A stretch of 64,000 nt of DNA from Diphasiastrum complanatum (lineage: Eukaryota; Streptophyta; Lycopodiopsida; Lycopodiales; Lycopodiaceae). Under the pieces are notes generated by a model, which did not search any database, was not told the origin of the DNA, and worked only from the letters and a program-made list of their open reading frames with translations. The position numbers and the translations under genes are program-made. Positions 9,702-19,497 of this stretch are shown piece after piece. The stretch is from the NCBI GenBank assembly GCA_029204225.1, contig CM055113.1, positions 29,212,303 through 29,276,302 on the forward strand, in the 5' to 3' direction. Numbering within the stretch: position 1 is the first letter of the stretch; each line of letters starts with the position of its first letter.

Positions 9702-9706
9702 GGCGC
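9702..9706. repeat. Target-site duplication GGCGC, right copy
   Basis: Second copy of the nested element's 5-bp duplication; the leader of the outer element resumes here. Confidence 0.92.
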
Positions 9707-10202
9707 TGTCTGCACGTAGGACGGATGAGGCAAAGTGCTGCCTAGGTAGGTGAAAGCACGGTCTGTACCTTGTGGGGTGCGGGGCGACATATTCGAACTG
9801 TACGGGTTAACCATTGATACAGAGATGCTGCTCGAATTCGGGTGTAAAGCACGGGTGGTTAGCTGCCGGTGCGGGATAGCTGCCGATCGTTTAGCTATAA
9901 GGGCTATCGACCAAAAAGTGGTGGGGCGTGACTGAGGCAATGTGCTGCTTAATGGTGAAAGCACGGATGGTTGGATGGATGTTTCCCCGTGGGCTAATTC
10001 TGTGATAGATTTGTGTGGGCGCGGCTAGGCAAAGATCCTACGTCCGGTCTCAAGGGGAATGTGACTTGAGAGGGATCCTCTGTTTAGCTTTGGTTGGTAT
10101 GTTCGTTTGTGGTGTGCTTGCCTGGACCTGAATTATCCCTGACTACTTCTTTTGATCCAGGTGATCTGATCTAGTTGGGAGTTGTGAGAGGAGCTTACAT
10201 TT
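9707..10202 (+). other. Leader of the pol-only element, second part
   Basis: Hairpins three to five of the array are here (about 9734-9758, 9824-9851, 9941-9963). The sequence equals the gag-only leader up to about 10034 and then drifts. A pyrimidine-rich acceptor-like site (TTCTTTTGATCCAG, AG at 10159-10160) precedes the pol ATG, in the same relative place as in the gag-only element. Confidence 0.8.
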
Positions 10203-13200
10203 ATGAGTGGACGACGCACAAGTATGGAAAGGAACTTCCATGGGGCAACCCCCAAGATTGGTTCAAGATTGTTATTCTTATCAGGAAAGATCGCGGGGAG
10301 GAAGTCAGATTTCATGATCGACTCCGGAGCTTCACATAACTATATCTCAAGGAGCGTAGTGGAACAATTCAGCTTGCCGACCAGGAATGTTACATCTACT
10401 CTCAAGGTAGAAACAGCGAAGGGAGCACTAGATGCAGACAAAGCGACATTGAACATCCCGGTGCAGATTGGAAGATGGAAGGCTAAACTTAGCTTTGTGA
10501 TTTTAGACATGGATGCCTTTGATGTGATTTTGGGCCTCCCTTGGTTAAATGAACACTGTATCGCAGTTTTGGGTAGGAGCTCAAACTTGGTCCTCTTGGA
10601 TTATAAGGGACAAATCTGCGTGACAAAAGCCCTGCCCGGAGGAAATGCTAAGGATACCGATATTGAACAAAATCTGGTTGCAGCATTAGTGATGAAAAGA
10701 ATGGCGAAAGGGAAAAGGTCAAAGTGCTTTCTTTGCATCTGTCGAGAAGTCCCAGAAGGGAAAAGCGTGCGACAAGAAAACTTGCCAAAAGAAGTGGCAG
10801 ATCTGTTAGAAGAATTTAGCGATGTGTTCCCGGAGGAACTCCCAGCTAAGCTACCTCCTCGAAGACCAGTGGACCATAAAATTGAGTTGGTACCAGGAAC
10901 AGAGCCAACTTCACGAGCACCCTACAGAATGTCACAAGAAGAGTTGGCGGAACTGAAACGACAACTTGGTGAATTGATAGACAAAGGTTTTATTAGACCT
11001 AGCGCTTCACCTTTTGGAGCCCCAGTGTTGTTCGTGGAAAAGGCAGACAAAACTCTTCGAATGTGTGTGGATTATCGCATGCTTAACAAGAGTACCATCA
11101 AGAACAAGTACCCCATGCCTAGAATTGATGACCTATTCGACCAACTCAAACATGCCAAATACTTTAGCCGAATAGATCTCAGATCTGGATATCATCAAAT
11201 TCGAATAGCTAAAGGTGATGAGCACAAAACGGCGTTTCGAACGCGGTACGGAAGTCACGAGTTCCTAGTGATGCCATTCGGTCTAACAAACGCACCAGCC
11301 ACTTTTTGCACGTTGATGAACAATATATTTCAAGACTGCCTGGATGAATTTGTCATTGTGTACATTGATGACATATTAGTATTTAGCCGGAACCTTAAAG
11401 ATCACATTCAACATTTAAGGACAGTTCTCCAACGACTGAGGAGGAACTGCTTGTTCGCGAAAAGAGAGAAATGTGAGTTTGTGGTGGAGGAAGTTGACTT
11501 CCTTGGACATGTTATAGGCCACGGACGGATTCGAATGGATCCTAAGAAGATCAAGGCTATCTTGGATTGGTCAGCACCTAAAACTGTTCATGGCATCAAA
11601 TCCTTTGTGGGCTTATGTAACTTTTACAGGAGATTCATTGAGGCATTTAGCAAAATTGTGGCACCACTGTTGGAGCAGACCAAGACTCATCTGAAGATGA
11701 CATGGACACCGGAATGTGAAGCAGCGTTCCAGGAACTAAAACGACGGATCACTCAAGAACCCATCCTTGCCTTACCGGACTTTAGCAAACCTTTTGAAAT
11801 ACATACAGATGCGTCGAACTTTGCTATTGGGGCCGTGCTGATGCAAGACGGAAAACCTGTTGCATATTTTTCAAAGAAATTGAGTGACGTAGAGCGACGA
11901 TGGCCAACTCATGAAAAAGAAATGGTCGCAGTAGTCCAAGCAGTGGAGCATTGGAGACATTATGTGGCAGGAAAACCCTTTAAGGCGTTCACTGATAATG
12001 TATCACTCAAGTACTTCTCATCCCAAGGTATGCTCACGCCAAAGCAAATGCGATGGCAAAACTTTCTCTCAAAATTCAATATAGACATTTTACACACGGC
12101 GGGAAAGAACAATGTGGTGGCGGACGCACTAAGTAGACAAGAACACTTGATGGCAACAGTGACAACTCAGGTGACTGACCTACTCCAAGAAATCAGAGAG
12201 AATTATGGTGTGGATGCGTTGGCGAAGGACTTAATGATCGAATTCCAGCTGGGAAAGCCTCATAAACATTTCACTTGGAAAGATCAAATGGTTGTTTATA
12301 AACAACGCAGAGTATATGTCCCAGACAGCATCAACCTGAGGAAGAAAGTCTTGCGAGAACATCATGACGTACTAGCCGCCGGGCATCCAGGGGTGAATCG
12401 CATGTATGAACTTCTCAAAAGAGGCTTCTATTGGCCAAGTATGTGGGCAGACGTTGAATCTTATGTACAAACATGCCCGACATGTCAACAAGTGAAGGTG
12501 GAACCGCTAGCTCCGGCTGGACTACTCCAACCATTACCGGTACCAGCATACCCATGGGATTCGGTGAGCATGGATTTTATTGTTCAACTACCACGGTGCC
12601 AAGGATTCGACTCAATTTATGTGGTGGTTGACCGCTTTTCAAAGCAAGTTCATCTAGTACCAACTAAAAGTTCAGTGACAGCTGAAGAAGTGGCAAGGTT
12701 ATTTTTCAAATGTGTTTTCAAATACCACGGCCTGCCTAGAACGATTATTTCTGACCGAGACACCAAGTTCGTCGGAAAGTTTTGGACTTGTCTATTTCGC
12801 CTCGTGGGAACCGGATTGAATTTCAGTACTGCATATCATCCTCAGACAGATGGGCAAACGGAGCGAGTCAATCGACAGATTGAACAATATTTACGAAATT
12901 ATGTCGCTTGGGACCAATCCGATTGGGTCAACTACTTGGATATTCTCGAGTTTGCACATAACAACCAAGTGAACAGATCTACTGGAAGGGCACCCTTCGA
13001 GATAAGCAATGGTCGGCTACCGATTGTTCCAAGCTCTTTTCTTACAGGCGTGCAGGAAACACCAGTACCCACTGTGGAGGAATTCATCAATGAGTGGCAC
13101 ACAAAGTTGACCGAGGTGAAGGCGTTTTTAGAGCAGTCACAAAGGAGTATGGCAGCTGACGTAAACCCACATCGACGAGAACTGGAATTTGAGGAAGGTG

Positions 13201-13685
13201 ATCAAGTATGGCTGAACACAAAGAACATTGCGCTACCAAAAGGTTTTTCTCATAAGTTTGTTCGACCTTATGCGGGACCATATTATGTCACCAAGAAGAT
13301 CAACCCAGTGGCTTATCGATTAGCGTTGCCATCCAGCTTGGATATACACAATGTGTTCCATATCTCATTACTCAAACGGTACAAACCAGATGAGCGATTT
13401 GATCGGCAACACGAACTCCGTCACCCACCAACGACACTTGATGATACGAAGAGGCAGCTTGTACCAGAACAAATATTGACACATAGAAAGCGAACTGGCG
13501 TTCAACGTGAATATCTAGTGAAGTGGCTACGGGCTCCACTTATTGAGGCTTCTTGGGAGTACGAAGACAAACTTAAGGAGGGAGCCCCTGAAGTACTAGC
13601 AGATTATCTGCAGAAGAACCAACGCAATAGCCGTTTTCCCAGATCGGCACACAAAGCACTACCTGGCGGCATGCCTCTTACATAA
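10203..13685 (+). CDS. pol: Protease-RT-RNase H-integrase-chromodomain polyprotein
   Basis: This intact 1160-codon ORF encodes the Ty3 enzymes. Order: aspartic protease with D40-S-G (about 20-130), a linker, RT from about 250 ([36 protein letters not shown] and the catalytic [10 protein letters not shown]), RNase H ([13 protein letters not shown], then VVADALSRQ), integrase with an HHCC zinc finger (GHPG... CPTCQQVK) and the DDE residues ([26 protein letters not shown]), a GPY/F-like module (RPYAGPYYV) and a C-terminal chromodomain ([10 protein letters not shown], then ASWEYEDKL). The chromodomain after integrase places it with the chromoviruses. All catalytic residues checked are present. 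There is no gag upstream; the ATG starts almost directly in protease. It therefore depends on Gag from elsewhere, most simply the gag-only element. Confidence 0.95.
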   Translation: MSGRRTSMERNFHGATPKIGSRLLFLSGKIAGRKSDFMIDSGASHNYISRSVVEQFSLPTRNVTSTLKVETAKGALDADKATLNIPVQIGRWKAKLSFVILDMDAFDVILGLPWLNEHCIAVLGRSSNLVLLDYKGQICVTKALPGGNAKDTDIEQNLVAALVMKRMAKGKRSKCFLCICREVPEGKSVRQENLPKEVADLLEEFSDVFPEELPAKLPPRRPVDHKIELVPGTEPTSRAPYRMSQEELAELKRQLGELIDKGFIRPSASPFGAPVLFVEKADKTLRMCVDYRMLNKSTIKNKYPMPRIDDLFDQLKHAKYFSRIDLRSGYHQIRIAKGDEHKTAFRTRYGSHEFLVMPFGLTNAPATFCTLMNNIFQDCLDEFVIVYIDDILVFSRNLKDHIQHLRTVLQRLRRNCLFAKREKCEFVVEEVDFLGHVIGHGRIRMDPKKIKAILDWSAPKTVHGIKSFVGLCNFYRRFIEAFSKIVAPLLEQTKTHLKMTWTPECEAAFQELKRRITQEPILALPDFSKPFEIHTDASNFAIGAVLMQDGKPVAYFSKKLSDVERRWPTHEKEMVAVVQAVEHWRHYVAGKPFKAFTDNVSLKYFSSQGMLTPKQMRWQNFLSKFNIDILHTAGKNNVVADALSRQEHLMATVTTQVTDLLQEIRENYGVDALAKDLMIEFQLGKPHKHFTWKDQMVVYKQRRVYVPDSINLRKKVLREHHDVLAAGHPGVNRMYELLKRGFYWPSMWADVESYVQTCPTCQQVKVEPLAPAGLLQPLPVPAYPWDSVSMDFIVQLPRCQGFDSIYVVVDRFSKQVHLVPTKSSVTAEEVARLFFKCVFKYHGLPRTIISDRDTKFVGKFWTCLFRLVGTGLNFSTAYHPQTDGQTERVNRQIEQYLRNYVAWDQSDWVNYLDILEFAHNNQVNRSTGRAPFEISNGRLPIVPSSFLTGVQETPVPTVEEFINEWHTKLTEVKAFLEQSQRSMAADVNPHRRELEFEEGDQVWLNTKNIALPKGFSHKFVRPYAGPYYVTKKINPVAYRLALPSSLDIHNVFHISLLKRYKPDERFDRQHELRHPPTTLDDTKRQLVPEQILTHRKRTGVQREYLVKWLRAPLIEASWEYEDKLKEGAPEVLADYLQKNQRNSRFPRSAHKALPGGMPLT

Positions 13686-13926
13686 ACATTCATGGCCATT
13701 CTGAAGTTCAAGGAACTTTCCGGTATTTTTCTTAAGTTTGCCAATAAATCACTTGCAGCTTTACACAGGTTTTACGTAAGTGAACTTTATCTACACTTTT
13801 CCTGTGCTACTGCCAATGTATTTTGTAATTCAAAGTTGCTAAGGCCGGTGAATTAAGCCCGTGCCATACGTCCTAGGTCTAGTTTGGCCCTGATGAGGAC
13901 ATCAGCTTTTTCAAACGAGGGGAGGA
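13686..13926 (+). other. 3' region and polypurine tract of the pol-only element
   Basis: It contains CACAGGTTTTACGTAAGTGA (GT at 13776-13777) and the CACTTTTCCTGTGCT block shared with the gag-only element, one GGCCGGTGAATTAAGCCCGT motif and the purine tract CGAGGGGAGGA at 13916-13926 abutting the LTR. Confidence 0.85.
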
Positions 13927-14835
13927 TGTTGTAAAGCTGACTCAGGTGCACCCAACGTGCCCTGTAAGACTCTAAGGGGTGACACTCCCTAAAGTCCCAG
14001 AGCAAGTTAGAACGTCAAGGACTGAGCCTCCGACCTGTGGTGAGCCGGTCAAGTAGTCACAAGTCATGAGCTAGCTCTGGAGCTCGAGTCATGGCCTAGT
14101 CAGGAAGCAAGTTGATTCTGCCACCGGAACGGCTCCCGGGACCCATGTTCGGGAGCCAGACTGATTCTGCCAGGCTTAATCAGCAAAATAAAAACTAAGT
14201 CCCAAAAAGCGTGCTTTACCAGAAAGCACTATGTTTCAGAACAGAGGGGGTGCGCCGAATCACAGCAGAACTATAGGGGGAGTCCGGCAGACAGAAACTT
14301 GGGCAGCTCAACCAGCGCCAGGAATCCAGTCGCCAGGTCTCAGCTCCCTCTACCAGCACGAGCCAGGCACAATGCCCAGCACGTGTTGGTGGCCCCGAGA
14401 CCGGTCAGTCTATGTATGAATGTAACCTCTTCCAAATCTAATAAAGTTGATCCTTGGGGATGATTACCATTTCGGTTTCGCCTCCGGGACTGGTCCAAGT
14501 GGAAGGACCCTTACTACAACCTTTTTGCGTCGCTGGCGCCTAAGGGTCCCTGTCATCGACATGGGGCTTGCCGCTATGCCAATTGGTCAGTTTGGCGACC
14601 ACTATGCCTTGGGTTTCATGTGTGGCTTGTCTTTGCCTTTGGTTACCTTTTGGGGACGGATTCTGAGTTGGCTTTCGGGTTGGTTGGGATTCCAGTTTTC
14701 TTAAGTCTGAATGGTTAAGCTTGTTACGATTCTGAGTTGGCTTTTACGTAAGTGCATGATGGATGAATGTTAGACTTAAGCGCGTGTTGGGGAAACCGCT
14801 CAAGTCCCAGCGCCCTTTGAGGCGCCGGCGCAACA
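13927..14835 (+). repeat. 3' LTR of the pol-only element
   Basis: 909 bp, with no difference from 3319-4227 that I could see. It ends GCAACA, followed by the CTATG duplication. Confidence 0.93.
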
Positions 14836-14840
14836 CTATG
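14836..14840. repeat. Target-site duplication CTATG, right copy
   Basis: Pairs with 3314-3318. The interrupted copia-A RNase H continues in the minus orientation from here. Confidence 0.93.
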
Positions 14841-15770
14841 GTACATCCTCCAGTTATGGACTTGTTGTTATCTTTGCAGCTCGTCCAGCTAGCATCACTG
14901 TAGTGATGCAACTCAAATCCCTTTCTTTCGTTCTTAGCTCTGTAGGCTAATCCCATATTTTGGGTACCCTTCAGATACTATAGGATTCGTTTTGCCATTT
15001 GCCAATGTGCCATGCTAGGATTGGAAGAGAATTGGCTTAAAGCATAAACAGAGAAAGCTAGATCGGGTCTAGTACAAATTGTAAGGTACATCGTACTACC
15101 GATCAAGTTTTGGTAGGGTATACCTGCCATCTTTTGTTCTTCCTCTTCTGTTTTTGGTCAATCCTGCTTCGTCAGCTTGGCTCCAACTATCATTGGTGTG
15201 GCCTTTTCTTTGGAGTCCAACATGTGATACTGCTTAAGCCCTTTTCTGGCATATTCAGAATGACTCAAGTGCATTTCGCCCTTTGTTCGATCTCCTTTGA
15301 TCTCCAGCCAGAGGTATTTCGTTGCTTCTCCAAAATTTGTGATTTAATAACTTTCAAAAATGTGACTCTTCATGTCTTTGATCAGCATCAAGGAATTTCC
15401 TATCATTAGGGAATCATCCATGAAGATAGTCAGTATTACAAAATCTTTTCCTACTCTTTTTATGTAGACATTACAGTCTGGTTATGTAGGATTGAAGTCT
15501 AGAGACTTCAGAAGACTATCGAGCTTCTTATACCAATCTCGTGATGCTTGTTTTAGACCATAGATGCATCTCTGCAACCGACAGACATATTGTCAATTGT
15601 CGAGGTCTTCAAATCTTTCAGGCTGCTTCATGAAGATTTTCTCCTCTAGATCTCCATGGAGAAAGGTTGTTTTCACATCAATCTGGTGCATTTTCAGATT
15701 GTGTTGTGTGACTTATGCAAGGAGTAGTCGTATGCTTGTCATCTTGACCATCAACGAATATGTGTCGAAA
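14836..15770 (-). pseudogene. copia-A RT and RNase H (right of nested insertion)
   Basis: Minus-strand reading gives copia RT (MHQIDVKTTFLHGDLEEKIF, then RCIYGLKQASRDWYKKLDSL) with the catalytic YVDD read as FMDD, followed by the RT-RNase H connection (IPYQNLIGSTMYL) and RNase H start (HYSDASW). At least four in-frame stops make it dead. It continues leftward across the Ty3 insertion to 2976-3318. On its right it joins copia-A protease directly, so integrase has been deleted. Confidence 0.85.
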
Positions 15771-16481
15771 TGACTGATAGCAGATCTTTTCTCAATGTAG
15801 GCATGTAAAGTACTCCTGGTAGCTCTGCTTGCCCTGACAGTGTTCGCAGTTCTAGAGTGTCGATGTCTTTGACATCATGTCTGCTCCCATCACCTAGAAT
15901 CACTGCTCTGTTATTTTTGAGCTCTCTGAAGTCGATCAAGATCTTTTTGTTGCAGGTGATGTTGCTCTTGAATCAATGACTACATCATAGTCGTGTTCAG
16001 TGTAGCTCGTTGAAGCTTCATCAAGTATCGTGAAGGCTTCATCACCTCTATCAGCATCCTTGGATGACTCTGCAATATTAGCCTTTTCAGCTTTTTTTTT
16101 TCTTTTTGGGTTGAATCTGCAATCGTATGCAGAGTGCCCCTTCTTCTTGCATTGCATGCAAGGTATTGCTAGATTGAACCAGCATTTCTTGGTCGTATGG
16201 CCTGGTTTGTGACAATGATCACAGGAAGAAGATTGTTGATTCGAGGACTTCGTCTTCTCAAATCTTGGCTTGTTCTTGTTCTTGTTCTTTCCTTTCGTGA
16301 AGAGGGCCTTCTCTTGATCACTACTTCCCTCTCCTTCGTCTCTCATCAGTCTCTCATCAGTGACAAGACTGACTGCTTTGTCGAATGTCATATCTGGTAG
16401 ACTCAATATGAGCATTCTCAGCGGCTGATAGGACGTCGGTAGAGACTTCATAAAGTACATCAGCTGCTTTGGTGCTGGGAC
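15751..16481 (-). pseudogene. copia-A gag (C-terminal half) and protease start
   Basis: The minus strand encodes the gag C-terminal half with two CCHC knuckles (CDHCHKPGHTTKKC and CMQCKKKGHSAYDC), then the start of protease (VVIDSRATS, where DSG is changed to DSR) and the following loop (ILGDGSRHDVKDIDTLELRT). Joining at about 15770 straight to RT shows loss of the integrase segment. The gag N-terminus is cut off at 16481 by the copia-B LTR; the first codons of the long ORF (15936-16655) are LTR sequence, not gag. Confidence 0.85.
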
Positions 16482-17094
16482 TGTCAAAATATTGAAAAAT
16501 CTATGTAATGTTGTGAGTATGGGTCCTAAAAATGCCAAAGATGAATTGAGCTCTTTTGGCTTAGTATAAACCCATCTTAGAATAAAATATTCAAGGTACG
16601 TAGAAGTAGAAACTCGAGCTACCGTAGGAATTGCCATTTGTACTTTACATGCCACATTTAATGCATGAAAAGACTATGTGGCACAATTAGACATAGTGAG
16701 GTGGCTTGGATAAGTCTAGATAGCTTGAGAGGTGGATCCACAACTCCAATTCAACTCAAAGTAGGAGAAGAGTCCATGGATCTATATATATGTGATGTAC
16801 TCTCATTGAGAGAATGATGAAGTTTGTGTGTAATGCAAATTTGGAGATAAGCTCTTTGTGCCCTCTCTCTCTCCACGAGTTTTGTACTTGCTATTTTCTC
16901 TCTCTAGCTGAGTATAGGCATTTATGATGCTTTGTCTTATGTTTTGTTGACAGATCTTGCTTGTAACACAATAATATTGCTTGTATGATCAGCTTTCCTA
17001 TTGACAACCAATGCTAGTCTAATCTTTATGGTGTTATTGTACTTAGGAGATCAAAAATACATGTGTAGGGCATCCCACATGTGTGAATTCAGCA
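16482..17094 (+). repeat. 5' LTR of copia-B
   Basis: It starts TGTCAAAATATTG and ends near AATTCAGCA. Its first part recurs at 19099-19497 and its last 230 bp at 46617-46846. The core holds a TATATATATG box (about 16782) and a CTCTCTCTC tract. Confidence 0.85.
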
Positions 17095-17107
17095 TGGTAT
17101 CAGAGCC
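17095..17107 (+). other. Primer-binding site of copia-B
   Basis: TGGTATCAGAGCC directly follows the LTR. Confidence 0.9.
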
Positions 17108-17872
17108 TACCTAAGTTTTACAAGCAAATCCAATCAAAAAGTGTGCAGATCTGATCAGATTTCAAGCTAGGAATTGTCTAGATTCTACCTTCTAGCTAGT
17201 TTGTAGTTTTCTTGTGATTCTGAGCTATAAACCACATTGAATGGGCCAGATCAAGTACTGTACGGAATTTCAAGTGCTGGCATGTGTGAAATCCGCCCAT
17301 TTTCAGATTGATGGTTCTCTCTCTCCTCAAATCCAAATTTCAAGCAAATTAGCCTACTAGAAAGCTATAAATGTGTAGAATTTGATGCAATTTGAATCAT
17401 GACAGCTGGATAAGCCAATCAAAAGTTATAAGCTTTTGAAGAGTCGTAGGTAGGGTGCCTAGACCTGTGGCAAATCATGTGTAATGTCATTTATTGCTTG
17501 AATGATCACAAAAATCATCCAGAAGCTATATAATCTCATCTATATGTGATTTAGACAAAACTTATAGGTTCTAGGCAAATTGTTTCATACAAATAGATTG
17601 TATTTGAGTCAATTTGACATTCTTGGAATATTTCACATGTGTGAAATTCAGAGAACCATAACTTTTGCCATACTTCATCTTTTTTGATGATTTAAATCTT
17701 GGTTTAGAGAGATTGTCAAGTTAGTGAGATCTATCTCATAGTTTTTTTTGCTAAGTCTTACATAGGATTTGGTTCTGTACCCTTGATTGGTTCCTATAGT
17801 GAGAAGATAAGCAATTCTTTCATCCATCTTTTTTTATTTAATTCTAATCTCTCTTGCCTTATTTTCTAAGTG
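17108..17872 (+). other. copia-B untranslated leader
   Basis: This non-coding stretch is closely repeated at 46860-47590, upstream of the copia-B gag. I see no ORF in it. It is joined to mid-RT at about 17873 by an internal deletion. Confidence 0.75.
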
Positions 17873-19078
17873 GAAGCTGTTTCAACTTGATGTCTCCAAC
17901 GCTTTTTTGAATGGCTATCTTGAGGAAGAGATATACGTGGAACAGCCTCAAGGATTTATCAAGGATAAATCTAAGGTGTGTTTGCTATTTAGAAGTCTTT
18001 ATGGCTTAAAGCAAGCACCTAGATCATGGTATTCAAGACTCAACAACTTTCTACTTTCATTAGGATTTGTGCTTAGTGACTATGATCCTTCTATGTACTT
18101 AAAATTTGATGGTAGTAATATTGTCATTCTCCTAATCTATGTAGATGACATTATTCTTAGTGGAAGTTGTTTGATGCTAGTTCAAGAAACCAAAGATGCA
18201 TTAGGAAAAGAATTTAAAATGCAAGATATAGGAGAGATCCATTACATTTTGGGCCTTGAGATTGATTTTCATGAAGAGTATGCTTTTATTTGTCAATCTA
18301 GATGTGTCTTTTCTATGTTGAGAAAATTCAATATGCAAAGTTGTAAAGGCATAGATACTCCCATGGAGCAACATGTAAAAGATCCTATTAAAGGTGATGA
18401 AAGATCCTTTGGGGACATCACACTTTATAGGAGTCTTATAGGCTCTTTAATTTGGCTTGAGCTATTGTGTGCACAAATTGAGTCAATTTATGCAAGATCC
18501 CAAGATCCAACATTGGAAGATGGCCAAGAGAGGTCTAAGATATGTATTTTGTACTCAAGATTATGGTTTATTATACAAGAATGAAGATCTAACCATTGTT
18601 GGCTATTCAGATTCCGATTTTGCAAGTGATAAAGTGGATCAGAAGTCCATTAATGCATATACTATCTTTCTTGGAGGCAATCTTGTGTCTTGGCTTTCAA
18701 AAGAGCAAGATACCATATCTCTATCATCTTGTGAGGCCGAGTATAAAGCACTCACTACAACAACTAAAGAGGTGCTTTGGATCAAGAGGTTAGTCATGGA
18801 GCTAAAGTGCATCAAAGAGGATGATCTTCCCTTGATCAAATGTGACAACATATCGGCACAAGCTCTTGCAAACAATCCTATTTTTCATGCAAGAAGCAAG
18901 CATATATAAGTGGCACACCATTTTGTAAGGGAAAAGCTCATTGGAAGTGAAATCAACTTAGAACATGTCGACACATCTTCGTGTATTGTTGATCTTCTCA
19001 CAAAGCCACTTTGCAAAAGTGCCTTCTCAAAGCATAGGTCTAATCTTGGTCTTATCTCAAGATCAATGCTTGATTCAC
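17873..19078 (+). pseudogene. copia-B RT (partial) and RNase H
   Basis: RT begins in the middle (FQLDVSNAFLNGYLEEEIYV), keeps SLYGLKQAPRSWYSRL and the catalytic LIYVDDIILSG, and suffers a frame change near 18450. RNase H continues in the second frame (VGYSDSDFASD, then SLSSCEAEYKAL and HARSKHI), ends with a stop in KHI* and reads on into a degenerate C-terminus (HVDTSSCIVDLLTKPL). No start codon belongs to it; it is a fragment of the polyprotein. Confidence 0.88.
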
Positions 19079-19098
19079 ATTAGATACATTTTTAGGAG

Positions 19099-19497
19099 TG
19101 TCAAAATATTGAAAAATCTATGTAATGTTGTGAGTATGGGTCCTAAAAATGCCAAAGATGAATTGAGCTCTTTTGGCTTAGTATAGACACATCTTAGAAT
19201 AAAATCTTCAAGGTAGGTAGAAATAGAAACTCGAACTACCATAGGAATTGCCATTTGTACTTTACATGCCACATTTAATGCATGAAAAGACTATGTGGCA
19301 CAATTAGACATAGTGAGGTGGCTTGGATAAGTCTAGACAACTTGAGAGGTGGATCCACAACTCCAATTCAACTCAAAGTAGGAGAAGAGTCCATGGATCT
19401 ATATATATGTGATATACTCTCATTGAGAAAATGATGAAATTTGTGTGTAATGCAAATTTGGAGACAAGCTCTTTGTGCCCTCTCTCTCTCCATGAGT
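19099..19497 (+). repeat. 3' LTR of copia-B, truncated
   Basis: It aligns with 16482 onward for about 400 of 613 bp with scattered differences, then breaks off within the CTCTCTCTC region. The preceding AGGAG is a poor purine tract. Confidence 0.8.

Larger units (their letters stand above)
3319..14835 (+). mobile_element. Ty3 chromovirus-type element with pol but no gag, carrying a nested insertion
   Basis: Two 909-bp LTRs (3319-4227, 13927-14835) start TGTTGTAAAG, end GCAACA and are flanked by the 5-bp duplication CTATG. Removing the nested element (4447-9706, counting one duplication copy) leaves about 6.26 kb: LTR, primer site, hairpin leader, one 1160-codon protease-pol ORF, a short 3' region, purine tract and LTR. 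No gag or zinc-knuckle sequence exists between the leader and the ORF, nor room for one. I saw no difference between the two LTRs, so the insertion looks recent. Mobility would need Gag in trans. The element inserted into a minus-strand copia-A. Confidence 0.93.
16482..19497 (+). mobile_element. copia-B deletion derivative
   Basis: A complete 5' LTR, a primer site, a leader of about 0.8 kb, then a jump directly into the middle of RT, RNase H and a truncated 3' LTR. Gag, protease, integrase and early RT are missing. It interrupts the minus-strand copia-A gag at 16481. The right end is cut at about 19497, so no target duplication can be checked. Confidence 0.85.

Noticed and set aside
15936-16655. 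A 239-codon minus-strand protein
   Set aside because: Its first 58 or so codons are copia-B LTR; only the rest is copia-A gag/protease.
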